From contig OZ252016.1 in the NCBI GenBank assembly GCA_965247475.1, forward strand, positions 1,240,001 to 1,304,000: DNA of 64,000 nt, read 5' to 3'. The stretch's first letter is position 1, and every line of letters starts with the position of its first letter. The notes beneath the pieces are model-generated. The model made no database searches, was not told the origin of the DNA, and was given only the letters and a program-made list of their open reading frames with translations. The translations under genes were made by a program, and so were the position numbers. Below are positions 16,261-24,611 of this stretch, piece by piece. Source of the stretch: G965247475 sp965247475 (lineage in GTDB: Bacteria; Chloroflexota; UBA11872).

Positions 16261-18135
16261 CTAGCCAACCGTCACCAGCGCCTCCGCATGCGGTCCCTGG
16301 GTGACGCCGTCGATGCGGATCTCGGCCAGCAGCGGCCGGCGAACGTCTGGCCCGCTCGGCGCGGTCGCGGTGAGGCGCAGCTCGCCGCGGGCGCCGGCGG
16401 CTAGATCGATCGCCTCGAAGTCATCCGGTGCGCTCCACCCCTCCGGCGCCAGCAGCCGCGCATCGAAGCGCGCGTCGCGTTCGAGGTTGTTGCGCAGGAG
16501 CAGACGGTATTCGACGTTCTCGCCCGGCCGCACATCGCTCAGGTACGGCAGCAGCCGCGCCCACCAGAGATCGATGGAGTGGTCGGCGGGCTCATCCACC
16601 AGGGCTCGCATCGCGCGCTCTTTGCGAGCGATGAAATCGCGGTACTCGCGCGATCTCGTCGGGTCCCAGGGGATGAGCTGGTTGTGACCTGGGCAGATCA
16701 GGTCCGGCGCAACGGTCTCCATCACGTCGGCGCACTGGCGGTGCATCGCGAGCTGGAAGCTATTTCGGTGGACGGTGGTTTCGTAGATCTGCGCGGTCAG
16801 CCCGCCGGTGAGACCGGGCGCCTCCTCGAGAAAGATGTTGTCACCGGTGAACGCGACCTTTTGCCCATCCACGACGGTCGCGAAGACGGAGTGGAATTCC
16901 GTCTGCCCGGGCGCGTGGTAGATCTCGAACTCGTACTCCTCCCACGCGAAGCGTTCGCCGTGACTGAACCTGCGGGCGAACTCGATGGGAGTGCGCAGCG
17001 CGCACGGCGTGCTCGCCCAGCTGGCCGGATCTTCGAGGACTTGCGCAACCTCCTCCAGCGCCCACGCCTCGGTGCCTTCGTGCCGCTGCAAGTACGGGAT
17101 CCCGGCCGTGTGGTCGTCGTGAATGTGGGTGGTCAGCACGACATCGAGCTGCGTGACGCCGTAGGTCTCGCGCAGCTCGTCGAGGTGGTGGACGACAAAC
17201 CGCATCGTGTCGCCGTCTTCGCGATCCTGGGCGACCGCCATATGCGTGACGAACGCGTGCCCGTAGTCGATCAGGCAGGCTTTCCCGCTCTCCGACAGCA
17301 GCACGTAGAAGTTCGAGCAGGTCTGCGGGCCGCCCCACAACAGGTGCTGTGACGTCTGTATGAACTTCGGGTCGGGCAGGAACTCGAGGCCCGAGCCTCC
17401 GCTGCCGCCGAACAGCCGGATGCCGCCGCCGAGCCGCGCCAGGTCCATCAGCCGCGCTTCCAGGCGCTCGCAGTCGCCGACCGGATCCTCGATCACGTGG
17501 CCGTGCGACGGCAGGACGAGGTCGGGAGCGAGGGCGCGGAGCGCCTGCGCCGATTGCAGCGTGAACACGATGCCGATGTGATCGCCGTACCCGTACTCCA
17601 TCGCGTGCAGCTGGTATAGCCGCCCGCCCTTTTGCATCAGGTCTCCGGTGAACGCAACACGGCGCCCATCGATCTCGGCGATGAGCATGCTCATGCCGTG
17701 CGTGTGACCCTTGGCCGGCACGACCTGGAACTCGATGCCGCGCCACGCGAAGCTCTCGTAGTCGAGCAACTCGGCGTCCACGGGCACGTTGCGGTCGAGC
17801 GAGAAGAACGTGTTGCGGTCGTTGTAGTTGTCGTAGATCCGCTTGTGCTGCCAGAAGAGCTCGACCTGGTCGAAGAGGTGGCGCTCGTGCTCGGGGACGG
17901 CGACCTTTGCCCCCGCCGCGCGCAGGCGGTGGGTGCCCCAGCACTGGTCGCGATGATGGTGCGTGTGCAGCACCCACTCGACGCTCGACACGCCGATCTC
18001 GTCGAGGTGGTCGAGGACGTCGCCCGAGCCGGCGTCAATCAGCAGGCCGGCGTCACCGTCCTTCACGCAGTAGACGTTGCAGGTGTCGTTCCAAACGAAC
18101 AGGCGGTCGGAGATACGCGTCCAGGCCATCGGCAT
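16261..18135 (-). CDS. Tandem metallo-beta-lactamase-fold hydrolase
   Basis: This 624-residue protein carries two MBL-fold domains. The first (about residues 1-240) has its metal motif altered to THHHRDQ at residues 58-64, where the canonical form is THxHxDH; a downstream AKGHTHGMS and FTGDLM are retained. The second (about residues 260-510) carries the intact THIHDDH, with APGQTEFHS, FTGDN and CPGHN. A short C-terminal beta domain (about the last 100 residues, NVEYRLLLRNNLERDA) follows. It has no signal peptide. The likely role is a zinc-dependent hydrolase whose second domain is the active one; the substrate is unknown. Confidence 0.75.
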   Translation of the reverse strand: MPMAWTRISDRLFVWNDTCNVYCVKDGDAGLLIDAGSGDVLDHLDEIGVSSVEWVLHTHHHRDQCWGTHRLRAAGAKVAVPEHERHLFDQVELFWQHKRIYDNYNDRNTFFSLDRNVPVDAELLDYESFAWRGIEFQVVPAKGHTHGMSMLIAEIDGRRVAFTGDLMQKGGRLYQLHAMEYGYGDHIGIVFTLQSAQALRALAPDLVLPSHGHVIEDPVGDCERLEARLMDLARLGGGIRLFGGSGGSGLEFLPDPKFIQTSQHLLWGGPQTCSNFYVLLSESGKACLIDYGHAFVTHMAVAQDREDGDTMRFVVHHLDELRETYGVTQLDVVLTTHIHDDHTAGIPYLQRHEGTEAWALEEVAQVLEDPASWASTPCALRTPIEFARRFSHGERFAWEEYEFEIYHAPGQTEFHSVFATVVDGQKVAFTGDNIFLEEAPGLTGGLTAQIYETTVHRNSFQLAMHRQCADVMETVAPDLICPGHNQLIPWDPTRSREYRDFIARKERAMRALVDEPADHSIDLWWARLLPYLSDVRPGENVEYRLLLRNNLERDARFDARLLAPEGWSAPDDFEAIDLAAGARGELRLTATAPSGPDVRRPLLAEIRIDGVTQGPHAEALVTVG

Positions 18136-18214
18136 CCCCCAGCGTTATGAAGCGGTCAGCATCGCCCGTCGGCAGATTAGGTCGCCGGGCCGATTTCGTC
18201 AGCGGCGCCCGGGG

Positions 18215-18982
18215 TCAGAAGCTCGGCGCCTTGTAACCGTAGTCCGCGCGGAGCATCGACTCGTCGCGCCAGCGCTCGCTCGTCTGCTCGATCCGCTTGG
18301 TGCGAATCGCCAGACCCGAGCAGTTCTGGGCCAGGGTCTGGAACAACGTGTGCGCCACGATCCGGTGGCCGAGATCGTTGGCGTGCACACCGTCGTCGTG
18401 AACCATCCACGCAGCACCGCCGTAGGCGTGCAGCGCGTCGGAGAACAGGCAGCCGGTCGCCTCTGCCACCTGCTCGGTCACAAGGCTGTACGTCTCGAAG
18501 ACATTCAGATCACCCTGACCGAAATGGTCGTATGACCCGAAGTCGGTCATGAAATAGGGGCCGGGCAGCACGATCAGCGGGTCGCACCCGCGCCGGATCG
18601 CGGAGATCAGCGCAACCATCTCGTCGCGGAACATCTCGACCGGAGTTCCGCCGCGAGCGTCGTTGAGCCCGTACGAGATGATCAGCAGATCCGGGTCGTG
18701 GTCAATGACGTGCTTCTGAATCCGCTCGTTGGCCGCCGGCTTGCCTGAATAGCCGTACGAGGGCACGCGGGTTGAGATGACGTTGGCGCCGATGCCGCTG
18801 TTCACCAATTGCACGGGCTCGTCCTGGAAGTCGCTGATCAGCGCCGCCAGAACGGGCGGCCAGCATCGGTCCGGTGTCGAGCTCCAGCCGCCGGCCGTGG
18901 TGCTCTCGCCGAGCGTGACGAGCACCTTGAACGGCTCGGCGTGCCAGTCGGTCGGCCCCGCGGACTCCGTGTCAATCGTCAC
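18215..18982 (-). CDS. SGNH/GDSL-family hydrolase
   Basis: This 255-residue esterase/lipase-like protein has the SGNH blocks in order: Ser in TLGESTTAGG (a GES rather than GDS box), Gly in NSGIGANVIS, Asn in SYGLNDARGG, and Asp/His in DDGVHANDLGH. I placed the start at GTG 18982, preceded by GAGGGA, because the open frame extending upstream runs antisense through the next gene. It has no signal peptide. It is divergent from the HpcH/HpaI aldolase gene, sharing a 162-bp promoter region. The substrate, probably an acyl or acetyl ester of a sugar, is not known. Confidence 0.8.
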   Translation of the reverse strand: MTIDTESAGPTDWHAEPFKVLVTLGESTTAGGWSSTPDRCWPPVLAALISDFQDEPVQLVNSGIGANVISTRVPSYGYSGKPAANERIQKHVIDHDPDLLIISYGLNDARGGTPVEMFRDEMVALISAIRRGCDPLIVLPGPYFMTDFGSYDHFGQGDLNVFETYSLVTEQVAEATGCLFSDALHAYGGAAWMVHDDGVHANDLGHRIVAHTLFQTLAQNCSGLAIRTKRIEQTSERWRDESMLRADYGYKAPSF

Positions 18983-19144
18983 GACGTATCCCTCACCACT
19001 CGGCAACGTGGATGGAAGTCTCCCACATGCCGGGCGCTCCGCCGACGGCCGGGGACCAACACCGTCGCGATCCGGGCGCCCGCGCCTCATCCCGTATGGT
19101 GTCGGCCTACTCAATGGAACGCTGGTCGCGTGGAGGCGTCGGGC

Positions 19145-19906
19145 ATGGTCACGAACAGGGTCCGGGAACTGCTGGAGCGCGGCGAGGTGGCGCTCGGGGT
19201 CGAGTGCGCGTTCGGTGAGCCGCTGATCGCGGAGCTGCTGGCCACCCAGGGGTTCGACTGGGTGATGCTCGACGGCCAGCACGGCACCTGGCAGCGGCAG
19301 AGCTTCGCCCACGGGTTCATGGGCGTTCGCGCGGGCGGCGCCGCACCGTTCGCGCGCGTCCCGCAGAACGAGTACTTCGCGATCGGCCACGTGCTGGACG
19401 AGGGCGCGCTGGGAATCGTGGTCCCGATGGTCGAGACCGCCGCCGAGGCGGCGCGGGCGAGCCAGGCAAGCCGATTTCCACCGCGGGGCCGGCGGTCGCA
19501 GGGGCGCGGCGGGGCTCTGGCCTACGGGCCGGACTATCAGGCTCGGATCAATGACGAGCTGGTGGTGGCGGTTCAGATCGAGACGGCGACGGGCCTCGAG
19601 AACGCCGACGAGATCATGGCGACCGATGGCATCGACGCGTGCTGGGTGGGTCCGGGCGATCTGGCGGTCTCGATCGGTCACGCAATCGGCACGCCCGAGC
19701 ACGAGGCGGCCGTGCTGGAGATCTTCGCCGCGTGCAAGCGACACGGCAAGGCGGCGGGCATCTATACCGGGCGGGCCGAGGACACCCGCAAATGGATCGA
19801 GGCGGGCGGGACGCTCATGTTGCTCGGCGCGGAACGCGAGCACGTGCTGGCGGGCACGGCGGCCGACGCCGAGGCCTTTGGGCGGAAGCCGCGCTGGCCA
19901 AGCTGA
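19145..19906 (+). CDS. HpcH/HpaI-type class II aldolase, copy 1
   Basis: This 253-residue metal-dependent pyruvate aldolase-type barrel has family residues: His in DGQHGTW, Arg in PFARVPQNE, Glu in QIETATGLENADEI and Asp in GPGDLAVS. It would cleave a 4-hydroxy-2-keto acid to pyruvate and an aldehyde. ATG 19145 is the start; upstream open frame has no similarity. A second, highly similar copy lies at 20621-21382 in the same orientation. Only a broken gene separates the two. The copies differ most around RSQGRGGALAYGPDYQARIND versus RSVGYGGATAYGPDYLDSIDD. Confidence 0.85.
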   Translation: MVTNRVRELLERGEVALGVECAFGEPLIAELLATQGFDWVMLDGQHGTWQRQSFAHGFMGVRAGGAAPFARVPQNEYFAIGHVLDEGALGIVVPMVETAAEAARASQASRFPPRGRRSQGRGGALAYGPDYQARINDELVVAVQIETATGLENADEIMATDGIDACWVGPGDLAVSIGHAIGTPEHEAAVLEIFAACKRHGKAAGIYTGRAEDTRKWIEAGGTLMLLGAEREHVLAGTAADAEAFGRKPRWPS

Positions 19907-19943
19907 TCGGACGGCGCCGCGGGGGGCTGGTCGGGATGCTCCG

Positions 19944-20493
19944 GTGACGCGATCCGCCGGCCTGGGCTTCGGGGAGCTGCGACAGAGTCTTCAGAACCTG
20001 GGGCTCGGCCGGGCGCCGATCGTTGTGGCCCACGTATCCCTGCGGTCGTTCGGCCGAGTTGACGGCGGGGCGCGGACGGTGATTGCGGCGCTGCGGTCGT
20101 TGGTTCCGACGGTCGTCGTGCCCACCTTTACGTACGAGACCATGTTGCCGGCGCCGCCGCACGCCGTCGTGACGAACAATGCGGCGCGGGAGGCGGCGAG
20201 CTGGGATGACTTCCAACACGCGCTGGGCGCGGGTGGAGGACGACCAGCCTGGCTGGATGGCTGTGAGCTGCAGCGGCGATTCGGACGGATTCGCCGCGAT
20301 CGAACCGAACATCCGACCGTGGCAGCGGGACGCCATGGTCGGATCGGCGCACTGCCGCGCGGTGCCCGCGCGGATCGTGATTCAGGTGGCGCGCGACCTC
20401 ATCCGGCGGAATCCCGCGGCATTGCTCCGATCGAATCGTGAGCCGGGCAGCCGGTTGGAAGCCGCGCTGCTCCAGTACCTGTCGTCCCGGTAG
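19944..20493 (+). pseudogene. Aminoglycoside N3-acetyltransferase-like (AAC(3)/YokD) remnant
   Basis: Starting at GTG 19944, about 90 residues match the N-terminus of the AAC(3) family: LGLGRAPIVVAHVSLRSFGRVDGGARTVIAALRSL and VVVPTFTYETM. The frame then loses similarity near 20218-20230. The C-terminal part (AMVGSAHCRAVPARIVIQVARDLIRRNPAALL) resumes in a different frame and ends at 20493. About 100 central residues, including the usual His and substrate-binding region, are missing. It is a decayed gene with an internal deletion plus frameshift. It sits between two near-duplicate aldolase genes. Confidence 0.7.
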
Positions 20494-20620
20494 GCGCCGA
20501 AAGACCATCCGGACTCGCGCCGATCGGGCCGATTGGTTCGCCTGACCGACCGGTGGGAAATCCGCCGGGCGTGTCCGCTACCGTAGGCGCGAATCCAGGA
20601 TCGTCCTCACCGGAAGCGCC

Positions 20621-21382
20621 GTGATCGCCAACAGAGTTCGCGAGCTGCTGCGCCGTAACGAGCTCGCGCTCGGGATCGAGTGCGGAGTCGGCGACCCGCT
20701 GCTGGCCGAGCTCATGGCGGCGCAGGGCTTCGACTGGGTGTTGCTCGACGGTCAGCACGGAACCTGGCAGCGGCAGTCGTTCGCACTCGGCTTCATGGGC
20801 GTTCGGGCCGGCGGGGCGACGCCGTTTGCCCGCGTCGCTCAGAACGAGTACTTCGCGATCGGTCACCTGCTCGACGAGGGCGCGCTCGGGATCGTGGTGC
20901 CGCTGGTCGAGAACGCGGAGGAGGCGGAGCGCGTACGCGACGCCAGCCGCCTGCCGCCGCGAGGCGCACGATCAGTCGGATATGGGGGCGCGACCGCCTA
21001 CGGACCCGACTACCTGGATTCGATCGACGATGAGCTGGTCGTGGCGATCCAGATCGAGTCGGCGCGCGGGGTCGAGAACGCCGACGAGATCATGGCGACC
21101 GAAGGCATCGACGCGTGCTGGGTCGGCCCCGGTGATCTGTCCAGGTCGATCGCCCATGCGGTCGGTTCGGCGGGGCACGACGAGGCGGTGCATCACGTGT
21201 TCGCGGCCTGTCTCCGCCACGGCAAGGCCGCGGGAATCTCGGCGGTGTCGCGAGCGCACGCGCGCAAGTGGATCGAGGCGGGCGGCACCCTCATGCTGCT
21301 CGGCGGGGACCGCCATCACGCGCTGCAGGGCTCGGCTGCCGATGCGCAGGCGTTCGGGCGCACACCCCGCTGGCCGAGCTAG
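20621..21382 (+). CDS. HpcH/HpaI-type class II aldolase, copy 2
   Basis: This 253-residue paralogue has the same length as copy 1 and retains all expected catalytic residues: HGTW, FARVAQNEY, QIESARGVENADEI and GPGDLSRS. It starts at GTG 20621 with GGAAG upstream. Both copies end AFGRxPRWPS, which supports a recent direct duplication. Presence of two intact copies suggests dosage benefit or divergent substrate choice. The aldehyde partner is unknown. Confidence 0.85.
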   Translation: MIANRVRELLRRNELALGIECGVGDPLLAELMAAQGFDWVLLDGQHGTWQRQSFALGFMGVRAGGATPFARVAQNEYFAIGHLLDEGALGIVVPLVENAEEAERVRDASRLPPRGARSVGYGGATAYGPDYLDSIDDELVVAIQIESARGVENADEIMATEGIDACWVGPGDLSRSIAHAVGSAGHDEAVHHVFAACLRHGKAAGISAVSRAHARKWIEAGGTLMLLGGDRHHALQGSAADAQAFGRTPRWPS

Positions 21383-21456
21383 CAAGCCCTGGCGCTCGCC
21401 CCCACCACAGCGCGGCTGCTGGTCCGCGCGGCGGCTGACGCCACGCCGAGCTAGCG

Positions 21457-22656
21457 ATGGCACTGATGGCCTTTGCGATCGCCGCGACCGTGTCGTTGGC
21501 GGCGGCCCTATGGCTGCTGCTCGCGCGCGGCGGGTTCTGGCGAACCGATCGGCGACTCGAGCCCGCGACCTCCGCGGACCCGTCCACCGGGGAATGGCCG
21601 CGCGTGGCCGCGGTGATTCCCGCCCGCGACGAGGAAGGCACCCTGCCGGCGACGCTCCCCTCGGTGCTGGCGCAGGACTATCCGGGACCGTTCCACGTGT
21701 TCGTGGTGGACGACCGCAGCAGCGACGGCACGGCCGCCGCCGCGCGTCGGGCGGCGCGCGCGGCCGGCTTCAAGGATCGGCTCACCGTGCTCCGCACGCC
21801 GCCGCTCCCACGCGGCTGGGCCGGAAAGGTGTGGGCGCTGCACCACGGGACGCGGGCCGCCCGGTCCGTCCACCCCGAGTTCCTCCTGCTCACCGACGCC
21901 GACATCTCGCACGACGCGGCGGTCGTTCGGGCGCTCACCCGGAAAGCGATCCGGGAGGACCTCGACCTGGCGTCCGTGATGGCGACGCTCAACATCCAGT
22001 CCTTCTGGGAGCGGCTGCTGATTCCGGCGTTCGCGTACTTCTTCGCGATGCTCTATCCGCCGCGATGGGTCGCCGCGCGTGATCGAGGCAATGCGGCGGC
22101 CGCGGGCGGGTGCGTGCTCGTGCGCGCGGAGGCGCTGGATCGCGCCGGCGGCCTGGCCGCAATCCAGGGCGCGATCATCGACGACTGCGCGCTGGCCGCG
22201 CGCGTGAAGGCCGACGGCCGGGAAGGCGGCGGGCGTCTATGGCTCGGCCTGAGTCGGACGGTGACGAGCGTTCGGCCGTATCCGGGACTCCGATCGATCT
22301 GGAATCTCGTCGCGCGGACCGCGTTCACGCAGCTGCGTACGTCGCCCCTGCTGCTGATCGGCACGGTGGTGGGGCTGGTGCTGCTGTTTGCGCTGCCGCC
22401 CGCCGCGACCGTGGTCGGCGCGGTCGCGGTGGGAATGGGTGAGCGGGCACTCGGCGGGTGGGTGCTGGCCGCGGGCGCGGCCGCCTGGACCCTGCTGGCG
22501 ATCACGTACGCGCCGACGCTGCGGTGGTACGGGCTCCGCGCCGTCCGCGGGTACGGCCTGCCGGTGGCCGCGGTGCTGTACACCGGCATGACCATCGACT
22601 CGACCGTGCGCCACTGGCGCGGGCGCGGCGCCGAATGGAAGGGGCGGACGTACTAG
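21457..22656 (+). CDS. hpnB: Hopanoid-associated glycosyltransferase HpnB
   Basis: This 399-residue integral membrane family-2 glycosyltransferase has an N-terminal membrane helix (residues 4-24), then the GT-A core with VIPARDEEGTL, VVDDRSSDGTA, LPRGWAGKVWALHHG and LLTDADISHDA. Downstream come LLIPAFAYFFAMLYP, AAAGGCVLVR and GAIIDDCALAARV. These are the blocks specific to HpnB. Several C-terminal membrane helices follow. It is expected to modify hopanoids or act in their biosynthesis. A likely HpnA-like epimerase is 2 kb downstream on the other strand. Confidence 0.85.
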   Translation: MALMAFAIAATVSLAAALWLLLARGGFWRTDRRLEPATSADPSTGEWPRVAAVIPARDEEGTLPATLPSVLAQDYPGPFHVFVVDDRSSDGTAAAARRAARAAGFKDRLTVLRTPPLPRGWAGKVWALHHGTRAARSVHPEFLLLTDADISHDAAVVRALTRKAIREDLDLASVMATLNIQSFWERLLIPAFAYFFAMLYPPRWVAARDRGNAAAAGGCVLVRAEALDRAGGLAAIQGAIIDDCALAARVKADGREGGGRLWLGLSRTVTSVRPYPGLRSIWNLVARTAFTQLRTSPLLLIGTVVGLVLLFALPPAATVVGAVAVGMGERALGGWVLAAGAAAWTLLAITYAPTLRWYGLRAVRGYGLPVAAVLYTGMTIDSTVRHWRGRGAEWKGRTY

Positions 22657-22726
22657 CCCGTCCTCTTCCAGAGCGGACGCGACCGTCCCACCTCGAAGCG
22701 GCGGGCCATCCGGCAATCCGAGGTAG

Positions 22727-22746
22727 GGGCGGTTCGTGAACCGCCC
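22727..22746. repeat. Perfect hairpin GGGCGGTTC-GT-GAACCGCCC
   Basis: A 9-bp perfect stem encloses a 2-nt loop, 70 bp beyond the hpnB stop. Such GGGCGGTTCGTGAACCGCCC palindromes behave as dispersed repeats in many genomes. It may also end the hpnB transcript, though no T-run follows. Confidence 0.55.
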
Positions 22747-22846
22747 TTGCAGGCGGCCGTCCCCCCACCGCGGCAGCCTGCGCCTGACGGCTTGACTGCC
22801 GCGACTCCCCCCGACGGAGGGAGTGATTGGGACTGCCGCGATCTGC

Positions 22847-22878
22847 CATCCCAACCTGAAGGTCGGGCCACCTGACGG
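22847..22878. repeat. Dispersed repeat, copy 2
   Basis: This partner of 2514-2545 matches about 29 of 32 bases. It is intergenic like the first copy. Confidence 0.55.
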
Positions 22879-23026
22879 ATTGCCCGCCGCCAGGGAGTTA
22901 TAGAGAGGATTTGACAGACTTAAGGCGTATTGCCGTCGGCACGCACTGACGCTAGCGCCCATTGTGGATATGTTTGATAGCATTCCGCCGTCGCCAGCAT
23001 TCAACCGGACGAGCCCAGGTGATTGC

Positions 23027-23772
23027 GTGAACCCGAACGCCGCTATCCCGCTGCTCACGACCATCGTGGGCGTGCTCTTCGTCATTCTGATGGGGGATCA
23101 GCTCGTCACGCGATGGCGCGCCCGCACAAGTTGGTCTGGACGATCGGCATGCTGATGTTCGCGGTGGCGATGTTCGCGCAGGTGTGGGGGATTGCCCTCG
23201 GGTGGAACGATGGGGTCTACAAGCTCTGGTACGAGACGGGGGCGATCGCGGCGGCGCCCTGGTGGGGCGCCGGGTCCGTGTATTTCGCCGCGCAGGGACG
23301 TCGATGGGGTCATCTGTTCATGGCGCTGGTGGTGATCCTGACGACGATCGGGGCCGTGGTTCTGATCGTGACGCCGGTGGTCCCGGGATTCGTGTACCCG
23401 GGGCCCGAGGTCATCATCACCGGCGATGGGATCGCCCGGGCCGCGCGGACCACCGCGGCGGTGGCGAACATCCTCGGGACGATCGCGGTTGTGGGCGTGG
23501 CGCTGTGGAGCGCCATCGTGTTCGCGCTCCGACGAGCCGAGCCCGGTCGGGCAATCTCCATGCTGCTGATCGTCACGGGCACGGGGATCATTGCCGCGGG
23601 CGGCAGCCTGAGCCGGTTCGATGTGACGGCGCCGTTCTACTTGACGCAGCTGTTCGGGCTCTCGATCGTCTTCATCGGCTTCGTGGTCAACGCACAGGTC
23701 TTCAACCGCATCCGCATCCCACTCCTTGGCGCCGCCTGGGTGCGACGCGAGACCCGGGACGCGGCGCGCTAG
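23027..23772 (+). pseudogene. Multi-pass membrane protein, frameshifted
   Basis: GTG 23027, with AGGTGA upstream, begins VNPNAAIPLLTTIVGVLFVILMGDQLVTRWR, a first membrane helix. After about residue 30 the frame must shift by one base near 23110-23118 to continue as RPHKLVWTIGMLMFAVAMFAQV. About six more helices follow, ending at 23772. A shorter product could start at the internal ATG 23113 and lose the first helix. Either this is a real single-base deletion or a sequencing error. The family is an uncharacterised membrane protein (YxLWYETGAI, WWGAGSVYF blocks). The function is unknown. Confidence 0.6.
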
Positions 23773-23852
23773 CCGATGCGCCGAGGGCATTCGGCCGCGG
23801 GCCGCACGAGCGAATGGCCGCGTCCTCTCCGGGTCCTGGCCGCCATCCGCTG

Positions 23853-24611
23853 ATGGCCACGCGCCGCCGCAGCCGAGCTCGCCCCGAGGCAGACGATCGG
23901 TGGCTGTCGGTCGGCCAGGCAGCGCGGCTGCTCGGCGTCGGGCCGGCGACGGTGCGTCGATGGGGCGACGCGGGACGGCTGCGCGTATTCGTGACGCCCG
24001 GCGGACATCGGCGATTCCTCGCGTCAGAGCTGACCGGCATCGTCAGTCGTGCCGCGGGCCTGCCGGAACGGTTCAGCGCAGACGAGCTCGACGCGATCTG
24101 GAGCGCGCGTGGATCGCGCGCGGCGCGCGACGCCCGGTCGTTGGGTTGGTTCCAGGCGTTCAGCGACGACGAGCGCCAGCACGCGCGAGACCAGGGGCAG
24201 GCGCTCGTGCGCCTGGCAGCCGACTACGTCGCGAATCCCGATCGGCGCGAACCGTTGATCGCCGACATCCAGACTCAGGCGGCCGAGTATGGGGAACAGG
24301 CCGCCCGCATCGGCGTCTCCCTGCGGAACCTGATGGAGGCGTTCGCACACTTCCGGAGACCGCTGTTCGCCGCCGTCGAGAGTGACCAGGGCGCCGGATG
24401 GCAATCCGCACGCGACTCCGCCAGGCAGGACTCCAGCGCCGGGCTGGACCTGGCGGAGTTTCTGGATCGGTTCACCATCCACATGGTCGAGGCATATGTG
24501 GACGCCGTGTTGCACCCGCTGATCGCCCATCACGCACACGGTCGTCAAGCGGACGGAACCGGCCTCAGGCCCACAGACCGGCCTTCCGGTACCAAGCGAC
24601 CGCGTCACTGA
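23853..24611 (+). CDS. MerR/BldC-type HTH regulator with RsbR-like C-terminal domain
   Basis: This 252-residue protein has an excisionase/BldC-type winged helix at residues ~13-60: WLSVGQAARLLGVGPATVRRW, then FVTPGGHRRF. This is followed by a ~150-residue helical domain (LADYVANPDRREPLIADIQTQAAEYG) resembling RsbR/RsbRD N-terminal or chemoreceptor-like sensor domains. It is probably a DNA-binding regulator that reads a cytoplasmic signal. ATG 23853 gives a tidy start. Its 3' end overlaps the convergent HpnA-like gene by 47 bp. Confidence 0.75.
   Translation: MATRRRSRARPEADDRWLSVGQAARLLGVGPATVRRWGDAGRLRVFVTPGGHRRFLASELTGIVSRAAGLPERFSADELDAIWSARGSRAARDARSLGWFQAFSDDERQHARDQGQALVRLAADYVANPDRREPLIADIQTQAAEYGEQAARIGVSLRNLMEAFAHFRRPLFAAVESDQGAGWQSARDSARQDSSAGLDLAEFLDRFTIHMVEAYVDAVLHPLIAHHAHGRQADGTGLRPTDRPSGTKRPRH

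Larger units (their letters stand above)
22657..23026. other. Intergenic stretch with repeats
   Basis: This 370-bp gap after hpnB has no gene that I can support. It holds a perfect hairpin (22727-22746), a long inverted-repeat-rich tract and a copy of the CATCCCAACCTGAAG repeat. The last ~100 bp, with lower GC, probably contain the promoter of the membrane protein that follows. Confidence 0.5.
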
